From FEN-1139 sp964396375 (GTDB taxonomy: Bacteria > Myxococcota_A > Polyangia > Polyangiales > Polyangiaceae): DNA of 64,000 nt. Under the pieces are notes generated by a model that was not told the DNA's origin, made no database searches, and was given only the letters and a program-made list of their open reading frames with translations. This document shows positions 58,118-64,000 of the stretch, one piece after another; position 1 is the stretch's first letter, and each line of letters opens with the position of its first letter. A program made the position numbers and the translations under genes. The stretch lies in assembly GCA_964396375.1 (NCBI GenBank), contig CAYNEY010000023.1, positions 1 to 64,000 on the forward strand, given 5' to 3'.

Positions 58118-59239
58118 ATGTCTTCCCGTTCTCGTTCCGCAGAACCGCGCACTCGGCGAGTCCGTCACTGGACGCTTGTGCTGACCACCAGCTCTGCGAG
58201 CGTGCTCGGCTCCCTTCTGTCTGCCTGCTCCGCCGATGACATCAGCGTGCTTCACGCTACCGCCTCCGCGAGTTCGAGCACAGGCGGGGCGAACGGCGGC
58301 ATGGGTGGCGCAGGCACCGTCGTGACCGGCGGCGCCCCCTTCTGTGAGTTCGCCTGGGGACGCCAGTGGGTAGGGAGCACTCCCACCCAAAACGACACGC
58401 CGGCTCCTCAGTACTCCGACGGCCTGGGTTTTCTCTCGGTCTGGGTCGGCTACGAGCCCGACGACGGGATGAATCCGGCCATCGAGGAGCTGCTCCAAAT
58501 CACCAGACCCGGCTCCGATCACCGTCTCGCCTCTGCGATTCCGGTATTCTACGCTTACTTCATCGCTTTCAAGTCGAAGAATCGGGCAGATCTCGAGCCT
58601 TGCGATCCGAGTTCCACCACCCCAAACCTGTGCACCGAAGGCGCTCAGTGGATCCGCGACAACCGCGACTATCTCCACCAAGTCTACGATGATTACGCGG
58701 CGCGCACCGCGGCCCTCTACGGCACCACTCGCCCTATCGTGTGGCTGCTCGAGCCCGACTTCAGCAATTACGCCCGCGTCAGTCAATCTGCCCCGCTCTC
58801 ACCCACCGAGCTGTCCACGGTCGCCTCGGATTTGATCTCGACCATCCGCGCCCGTTTGCCCAACGCCCGGGTCGCTCACTTCGCGTCACCAAGCTCGGCG
58901 GACTTCTCACGCTACTTCGCCAGCTTCGACCTTTCCCTGGTCAGCCTGGTCTTCACCACCGGCTGGTCGACGAGTCCCTCCATCAACTCCACCGCCGCCG
59001 TGCAAAACCCCTCAGCCACCTACGCCAACCTGCATGCCGCCACCGGCCTGCCCATCTTCGTCGACACCGGCTTCGGAGCGACGCTCTTGCCCGACACCTG
59101 GACCACGGCCGCACCCGCCCAGCTGAACCAGCGGATCGCCGAAGGAGTGGTGGCCGCGAACATCGAGCCGCCTCCAGAGGATCTCGGGGCCCGCATCCAG
59201 GCACTCCGCCCCGAACTCACCCCCCTCTGCCCACCGTGA
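58118..59239 (+). CDS. Secreted lipoprotein of unknown fold (possible glycosidase-like)
   Basis: This 373-residue protein has a long Arg-rich n-region, a hydrophobic signal and the lipobox L-L-S-A-C, followed by a Gly/Ser linker (G-G-A-N-G-G-M-G-G-A-G). The folded part has aromatic-rich strands (R-Q-W-V-G-S, L-S-V-W-V-G-Y-E-P-D-D-G-M-N-P), V-W-L-L-E-P-D-F and I-F-V-D-T-G-F-G, which suggest a TIM-barrel glycosidase-like domain, but I cannot place it in a family. ATG 58118 is used. It is divergent from hoxE and ends one base before the argG stop. Confidence 0.6.
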   Translation: MSSRSRSAEPRTRRVRHWTLVLTTSSASVLGSLLSACSADDISVLHATASASSSTGGANGGMGGAGTVVTGGAPFCEFAWGRQWVGSTPTQNDTPAPQYSDGLGFLSVWVGYEPDDGMNPAIEELLQITRPGSDHRLASAIPVFYAYFIAFKSKNRADLEPCDPSSTTPNLCTEGAQWIRDNRDYLHQVYDDYAARTAALYGTTRPIVWLLEPDFSNYARVSQSAPLSPTELSTVASDLISTIRARLPNARVAHFASPSSADFSRYFASFDLSLVSLVFTTGWSTSPSINSTAAVQNPSATYANLHAATGLPIFVDTGFGATLLPDTWTTAAPAQLNQRIAEGVVAANIEPPPEDLGARIQALRPELTPLCPP

Positions 59240-59240
59240 C

Positions 59241-60593
59241 TCACTTGGTCGACGGCGAGCCCTGGCCGAGCAGCTCGGGCAGGGCCGAGCCACTGGTGCC
59301 GAGCCGGGCCACCCGATCCAGATAGTTCACCAAGAACTCGCGGTTGTCGGTGACGTTCAGCGCCTGCATCTCGAGGGCCCCGATGCGGTCTTCAGGAGTG
59401 AAGGCGGGATCGGACACCTTCTCCATACTGAGCTTCTCGGGACCGTAGGCCATGTACTCGGCTTGGGTGTCGAGGAGGGTGTAGTCATCGCCGCGGCGAA
59501 GCTCGAGCTCCACCCGACCCGTAACACTGGGGGCAACCCAGCGGGTCAGAGCGTCTTTGAGCATCAGGGCCTCCGGATCGAACCAGCGACCCTCGTAGAG
59601 CAGCCGCCCCAGGCGACGCCCCAACGTGTAGTAGCTGTCCATGGTGTTTTCATTGTGGATCGCCGTCAACAGGCGCTCGTAGCAGATGTGCAAAAGTGCC
59701 ATACCCGGGGCCTCGTAGATCCCGCGGCTCTTGGCGTCGATCACCCGGTTCTCGATCTGGTCGCTCATCCCCAGCCCATGACGACCCCCGATCCGGTTGG
59801 CCTCGAGTAGCATGTCGATCGCGTTCTCGAAGCGAGCACCGTTCAACGCTACCGGCACACCAGCTTCGAACTCGACAGACACCGCCTCCGGCTCGATGCT
59901 GACCTCCGGGCGGTAGAACGCGACGCCCATGATCGGCTCGACGATGCGCATGCCCTGATTCAGGTACTCGAGGTGCTTGGCCTCGTGGGTGGCGCCGAGC
60001 ACATTGGCATCGGTGCTGTAGGCTTTCTCAGCGCTGGCCACGTAGGGCAGCCCCCTTCGGGTCAAGTAGTCGGTCATCTCGGTGCGTCCGCCGAACGCCT
60101 CGACGAACGCGCGATCCAACCAAGGCTTGTAGATCTTGAGATTCGGGTTGGTCAGGATCCCGTAGCGGTAGAAACGCTGGATATCGTTCCCCTTGTGGGT
60201 GCTTCCGTCACCGAACACATGAACGTCGTCCTCACGCATGGCCCGGATGATGGCGGTGGTGGTGACGGCCCGCCCGAGCGGCGTGGTGTTGAAGTACTTC
60301 CGACCTCCGGTGCACAGGTGGAAGGCGCCACACTGGATAGCCACGATGCCTTCCCGAGCCAGAGCCTCTCGACAGTCGATGAGCCGTGCGCTCTTGGCGC
60401 CATGGCCGAGGGCGATCGGGGGTATCTCGTTGGTATCCCTTTCGTCCGGCTGTGCCAGATCGGCCGTGTACGCATGCACGCTCATGCCCTGTTCGGTGAG
60501 CCAAGCGACCGCACAGCGGGTGTCGAGACCACCCGAGAAGGCGATCCCGAGGCGAGTTCCAGGCGAAGGGAGCGAGCGGTAGATGCGACTCAT
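59241..60593 (-). CDS. argG: Argininosuccinate synthase
   Basis: ArgG joins citrulline and aspartate using ATP. The 450-residue protein has the P-loop-like A-F-S-G-G-L-D-T-R near the N-terminus, Y-T-A-D-L-A-Q, H-V-F-G-D-G-S-T-H-K-G-N-D, and L-D-R-A-F-V-E-A-F-G-G-R-T-E-M, matching the E. coli-type (long) ArgG. The His residues and E-M-T-D context are intact. It is a single gene, convergent with the lipoprotein at 58118 and divergent from the GH12-like gene. argJ and argC also lie in this window, but not adjacent. Confidence 0.95.
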   Translation of the reverse strand: MSRIYRSLPSPGTRLGIAFSGGLDTRCAVAWLTEQGMSVHAYTADLAQPDERDTNEIPPIALGHGAKSARLIDCREALAREGIVAIQCGAFHLCTGGRKYFNTTPLGRAVTTTAIIRAMREDDVHVFGDGSTHKGNDIQRFYRYGILTNPNLKIYKPWLDRAFVEAFGGRTEMTDYLTRRGLPYVASAEKAYSTDANVLGATHEAKHLEYLNQGMRIVEPIMGVAFYRPEVSIEPEAVSVEFEAGVPVALNGARFENAIDMLLEANRIGGRHGLGMSDQIENRVIDAKSRGIYEAPGMALLHICYERLLTAIHNENTMDSYYTLGRRLGRLLYEGRWFDPEALMLKDALTRWVAPSVTGRVELELRRGDDYTLLDTQAEYMAYGPEKLSMEKVSDPAFTPEDRIGALEMQALNVTDNREFLVNYLDRVARLGTSGSALPELLGQGSPSTK

Positions 60594-60766
60594 GGTGGGC
60601 CGGTGTTAGCACGAGCGGGGCTCACCAGGGGGGCTTCGCACCGAGCTCGGAGTTCAACCTTGAAATGTGGCGGGAATTTCCTGGCTGCACCCGCCTGGTC
60701 CCGGTTCTTCACGGCTGCTAGGCTAGCTCTTCGAGCCCCTGGCTCGCCTTTTCGCTTGGAGGATCG

Positions 60767-61828
60767 ATGGTGTCTCTTTCTGACTCGGGGCTCACTGCTA
60801 GACGCTTGGCTTTCGGTCTTCTACTCCTCACGCTCGGCTGCGAGAGTTCGAACGGCGGCGCCCCCAACACCAACACCGGGGGCAGCAGCTACCTCGACGG
60901 TGCAGGGGGCCACACAGATCCGAGCGCGGGAGGTACGGCACCCGGGAGTGGAGGCGCCGCGCCCGGCTCGGGCGGTGCCACGGTGACAGCTCAAGGCGGA
61001 AGCGGCACCACCGGCCGCGGAGGAGCGGGGGCGGGTGGCGCTCCGGGGGCCGGCGGCGTTCCGCCATCAGATCCGAACGTGTGCGACGATACGGCCGACT
61101 TCTCGACCACCATCAACTCACAGTTCGGCTCCGCAGCCTTCTCTGCTACCAACGAGCCCTCGCGCTTCTATGGCGCGCTCGCCAACTGGTGGGGCAACTA
61201 CAGCGGACAGACGGTGGCCGTCAACGGGCTCAGCTTCACGGTTCAGAACCCGAACAACGTCTCGGCCTCCGGCAACGATCCGATCGGCTACCCGAGCCTC
61301 TTCATCGGCAAATATCAGCGGCTGAACATCCCCGGCAGCAACCTGCCCAAATCGGTCTCGAGCCTCACCTCCTCGAACTCGATCATGATCCCAACCGTGT
61401 TCGAGACCAACGCGCTCAACGTGAATCACTCGGATTTCAACGCGGCCTACGACGTTTGGTTCACGGCAAACAGCTCGCCGCTCTCGGACAGCGCAAGCTC
61501 TCCTGGCACCGGCGGGGCCTACTTGATGGTGTGGATGTACGATCCGTCGAACCGCCAGCCGCGCGGCAGCCGGGTCACCACCGCGACCGTGGCCGGCTCC
61601 AGCTGGGATGTGTGGATGGACTACAGCAACCCAGCCTGCGTCTCGTATGTAGCCACCTCCGAGCGCTCGAGCCTGGACGCGGATCTCAACGCGTTCATCA
61701 AGCACGCCGTCAACAACAACTACGGCGTGACCAACAGCATGTACCTTTCGGTCATTTTCGGCGGCCTGGAGGTCTGGAGCGGCGCGAGCGGCGCCGCGGT
61801 CACAAACTTCTGCGTCAAGGTCAACTGA
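60767..61828 (+). CDS. GH12-like secreted lipoprotein lacking the catalytic nucleophile
   Basis: This 353-residue protein starts at ATG 60767 with GGAGG five bases upstream and has a lipobox L-T-L-G-C. A Gly/Ser/Ala linker (residues 25-100) leads to a jelly-roll domain with GH12 endoglucanase hallmarks: W-W-G-N-Y-S-G, V-T-T-A-T-V-A-G-S-S-W-D-V-W, and Y-L-S-V-I-F-G-G-L-E335-V-W-S-G (acid/base Glu kept). In active GH12 enzymes the nucleophile lies in E-x-M-I-W; here the block reads G-A-Y252-L-M-V-W, with Tyr at the Glu position. It may be a carbohydrate-binding pseudoenzyme. It ends overlapping the convergent argC gene by 8 bases. Confidence 0.8.
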   Translation: MVSLSDSGLTARRLAFGLLLLTLGCESSNGGAPNTNTGGSSYLDGAGGHTDPSAGGTAPGSGGAAPGSGGATVTAQGGSGTTGRGGAGAGGAPGAGGVPPSDPNVCDDTADFSTTINSQFGSAAFSATNEPSRFYGALANWWGNYSGQTVAVNGLSFTVQNPNNVSASGNDPIGYPSLFIGKYQRLNIPGSNLPKSVSSLTSSNSIMIPTVFETNALNVNHSDFNAAYDVWFTANSSPLSDSASSPGTGGAYLMVWMYDPSNRQPRGSRVTTATVAGSSWDVWMDYSNPACVSYVATSERSSLDADLNAFIKHAVNNNYGVTNSMYLSVIFGGLEVWSGASGAAVTNFCVKVN

Positions 61829-62765
61829 CCAAGCCGCGGTCCTCGTCCACACCCAGCATCAGGTTCAGGTTCTGCACCGCGGCCCCGGAGGCACCCTTGC
61901 CCAGGTTGTCGAAGCGGGCAACGACAACCGCCTGGCGCTCGTGACCAAAAACGAAGATCTCGAGCCGGTTGGTGCCGTTGCAGTCGAGCGGAGAGAGGCA
62001 GCCTTCTTCGAGGAGGTCACTCGCGTTGCCCTCGATGACCCGCACGAAGCGCTCGCCCTGATAATACCGGCGATACAGGGCGACCAGCTGCCCAACATCG
62101 AGCGCTCGCTCGCAGCTTCGCGCCTCGAGCGCGACCGACACCAGCATACCCTGGTAGAAGGGGCCAAGCACTGGCATGAAGAGCGGCGGGTGAGTGAGGC
62201 CAACCACCGCCGTCATCTCCGGGAGGTGCTTGTGGTGGAGCGAAAGAGCATAGGGGCGTGGTGGAGCGAGCCGCACCGGATCGCCGGTGCGGTAACGTTC
62301 GATCAGCTTCTTGCCTCCTCCGCTGTAGCCGGTGATGCTGGTCACGGCAAAGGCGTGGTCGACGCGCACCACCCCTTCGGCAAGCAAGGGCTGCGCAAGG
62401 GTGACAAAGCCGGTAGCGTGGCAGCCCGGATTCGCGACTCGCGTGGCCCGATGGATCGCCTCGCGTTGGGAAGCGCCCAGCTCCGGCAGCCCGTACACCC
62501 ACGCCGGATCGGTGCGGTGAGCGGTGCTGGCGTCGATGAACCGAGTGGTGGTCTTTTCGCCGAGCGCCACCGCCTCGATCGCCGCAGCGTCGGGCAAGCA
62601 CAGGATCGTCACGTCGGCGCGTGCCATGCAGGAGAGCCGCGCGTCCGGATCCTTCCGCAACGCCGGATCAATTTCGATCAGCGCGAGATCATCGCGCTCC
62701 ACGAGCCGCTCACGGATCTGAAGGCCCGTGGTCCCTTCCTGACCGTCGATGAACACCTGAACCAT
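61821..62765 (-). CDS. argC: N-acetyl-gamma-glutamyl-phosphate reductase (short type)
   Basis: ArgC reduces N-acetylglutamyl-phosphate to the semialdehyde in arginine synthesis. The 314-residue protein is of the short, AGPR type 2 class: F-I-D-G-Q-E-G-T-T-G-L-Q-I-R for NADP binding, F-I-D-A-S-T-A-H-R-T, V-Y-G-L-P-E-L, catalytic cysteine in A-N-P-G-C-H-A-T-G-F, and G-Y-S-G-G-G-K-K. ATG 62765. It overlaps the GH12-like gene by 8 bases at the 3' end. With argJ and argG it gives three arginine genes in the window, unlinked. Confidence 0.95.
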   Translation of the reverse strand: MVQVFIDGQEGTTGLQIRERLVERDDLALIEIDPALRKDPDARLSCMARADVTILCLPDAAAIEAVALGEKTTTRFIDASTAHRTDPAWVYGLPELGASQREAIHRATRVANPGCHATGFVTLAQPLLAEGVVRVDHAFAVTSITGYSGGGKKLIERYRTGDPVRLAPPRPYALSLHHKHLPEMTAVVGLTHPPLFMPVLGPFYQGMLVSVALEARSCERALDVGQLVALYRRYYQGERFVRVIEGNASDLLEEGCLSPLDCNGTNRLEIFVFGHERQAVVVARFDNLGKGASGAAVQNLNLMLGVDEDRGLVS

Positions 62766-62970
62766 GGTGGCGCAGTCTAGTCACGAGACCCAAGTAGGCA
62801 CCCAGGCCAGGTGGCCAAAGTCTCCGGCGCTGGATGGTGGGAATATGGGGAGGGTGAGCGAGGCCGGTTTTGCCCCACGACCGACCGCTCCGCCCACACA
62901 AGCGGCCCGAATCCTCCCCTTCCCCATCTTGCCCCTTCACAGGACCGCCATCTGCCCGTAATTGTCTAGG

Positions 62971-64000
62971 TTGAGGCAGCTAGACGGCATCTTGGCACCC
63001 TTTGGCCACCGTTTGTTGATCCCCCTCGGGATCATCGTAGGGCTCGTTGCCCTGGGACTCGGTGCGCCCGAAGCCCATGCCCAAATCCCTGACAAGACAC
63101 CTTGGCCGACCACAGCCAGTGCCCCCGCCACGACGCCAGCACCACCGGCGTCGCCTGCGCCACAGCCGAGCGCCGCCGCACCTCCGGCACCCGAAGCGCC
63201 ACCACCCACCGCGAGCTTCCCCCCACCAGCTTCCCCAAACGAAGCCGCATCTCCCGGTGAGAGCCCTGCTGCCGGAACGCCGTCAGCCACGGAAGCGCCC
63301 GCACCCGAACCAACCCTCGCCGAAGGCGATCATCTGCGTGCCCTCGGAGATCTGCGCGGAGCGCTCCGCATCTTCCGACGATTGTTGGCGCGCGCTCCGA
63401 GCGCACCACTCATCCTCCGCGTGGCGGAGACGGAGGACGCGCTGTTCCGTCAAGGGCCGGCTCATGATGCCTACACCGAACTCTTGCTGCGCCACACCAC
63501 CGAGCTCGAGCCGACGGTTCGTGCCCGCGTCGAGCAGCGACTGGTCGAGCTGTCGCAGATCACCGGCCTCGTCAACCTGGTCGGCACGCCTCCCGGAACC
63601 GAGGTGCGGGTCGATGGAGAGATGGTGGGAACCACGCCGCTGCCACGGCCGCTCAGACTCACTCGAGGGGAACGGCGCCTCGATCTCTTCAAGCAAGATT
63701 TCGAGATCCGGTCCTTGACCGTGGTGGTCGGAGCAAACCCCGCAGAGGTGCCCGCAGAGCTCACACCAGTCACCACCACCGGCACTCTTTCCGTCCGCGG
63801 GACCACCAACGAAAAGGCCGACCTCTACGTCAACGAGCAGTTGGTGGGCCCGCTGCCGATCTCGCTCGAGCTGCAAGCGGGCACCCACCAGATCAAGGCC
63901 GTGGGCCCGACCGTGATGTCAAGCGTGCTCAAGGTGACCATCCGCCGCCGCGAGAGCACACCGGTAGCGCTCGATCTCTTCCCGAGGCCGGGTGAGGTCG
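62971..64000 (+). CDS. PEGA-domain membrane/periplasmic protein (truncated by window end)
   Basis: An open frame of 343 codons runs off the right edge with no stop. I place the start at TTG 62971, but TTG 62962 and 62992 are possible and no strong ribosome site decides. A membrane anchor or signal (L-L-I-P-L-G-I-I-V-G-L-V-A-L-G-L-G) is followed by a Pro/Ala/Thr/Ser-rich linker to about residue 110, a helical TPR-like portion (L-R-A-L-G-D-L-R-G-A-L-R-I-F-R), then two PEGA repeats: V-G-T-P-P-G-T-E-V-R-V-D-G-E-M-V-G and, later, K-A-D-L-Y-V-N-E-Q-L-V-G-P-L-P. PEGA modules are surface beta-domains common in Myxococcota; some sit on kinase-linked proteins, as in the 6615-10952 operon. Confidence 0.8.
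   Translation, partial: MRQLDGILAPFGHRLLIPLGIIVGLVALGLGAPEAHAQIPDKTPWPTTASAPATTPAPPASPAPQPSAAAPPAPEAPPPTASFPPPASPNEAASPGESPAAGTPSATEAPAPEPTLAEGDHLRALGDLRGALRIFRRLLARAPSAPLILRVAETEDALFRQGPAHDAYTELLLRHTTELEPTVRARVEQRLVELSQITGLVNLVGTPPGTEVRVDGEMVGTTPLPRPLRLTRGERRLDLFKQDFEIRSLTVVVGANPAEVPAELTPVTTTGTLSVRGTTNEKADLYVNEQLVGPLPISLELQAGTHQIKAVGPTVMSSVLKVTIRRRESTPVALDLFPRPGEV

Noticed and set aside
58118..59239. Definite cellulase/xylanase call for the secreted lipoprotein
   Set aside because: The aromatic strands are suggestive, but no GH family catalytic pair can be identified by eye.

Overview
The window looks like a chromosomal segment from a myxobacterium-like member of the Myxococcota (Polyangia type). 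This is an inference. It rests on the high GC content, the many Gly/Ala/Ser-rich secreted lipoproteins, a eukaryotic-like Ser/Thr kinase with an extracytoplasmic tail, the myxobacterial disulfide repeats (C-G-D-G..E.C-D-D-G-N), a fibro-slime-type protein, TonB_C/TonB-receptor and PEGA proteins, and loose gene order with many convergent pairs.

Layout. Bases 1-2360 hold a lower-GC pair, a HEPN-like protein and an HNH endonuclease, beside the 3' end of a tRNA-Thr(CGU) gene; this resembles a small tRNA-anchored accessory or defence insert. Bases 2722-4925 carry argJ, a PDZ lipoprotein and a GNAT. Bases 4965-10952 carry a repeat-rich Asp/Cys lipoprotein, divergent from a translationally coupled set of kinase, TPR protein and Kelch lipoprotein. 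Bases 10944-17736 hold a thioesterase, a DAHP synthase with a leader hairpin, a DUF2325-like/Tiki-like pair, a GYF-domain protein, and an HtrA protease coupled to a radical SAM protein. Bases 17903-35076 hold a TonB_C-receptor fusion, a PAS-GGDEF cyclase, overlapping genes for an alpha-2-macroglobulin and PBP1C, a fibro-slime lipoprotein with a clear terminator, a ZIP transporter and a TPR protein. Bases 35222-42179 hold a glycan/envelope group: PH-domain protein, GH130, two polytopic GT-C-like proteins and a membrane sulfatase-fold enzyme.

Bases 42285-44939 carry a GAF-AraC regulator, a small zinc-ribbon protein, a DUF486 protein and bacterioferritin. From 57887 down to 45439 almost everything is on the minus strand: a group-3d-like [NiFe] hydrogenase operon (hoxE, a fused hoxF, hoxU, hoxY, hoxH), a Cys-rich lipoprotein, a bacterial METTL9/DREV-type methyltransferase, and a 6-deoxy-sugar catabolic set (aldolase, kinase, mutarotase, fucI). 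The hydrogenase maturation protease converges on this block from the plus strand. The right end has argG, argC, a GH12-like protein lacking its nucleophile Glu, another lipoprotein, and a truncated PEGA protein.

The items I rate most interesting are: HoxF fused in frame to a complete GltD/NfnB-like flavoprotein; the bacterial METTL9 homologue; the HEPN+HNH pair facing the tRNA 3' end; a roughly 12-residue insertion just before the ArgJ self-cleavage site; and the GH12-like protein with Tyr in place of the catalytic nucleophile. Everything was read by eye from sequence and recalled family motifs; no database search was run.
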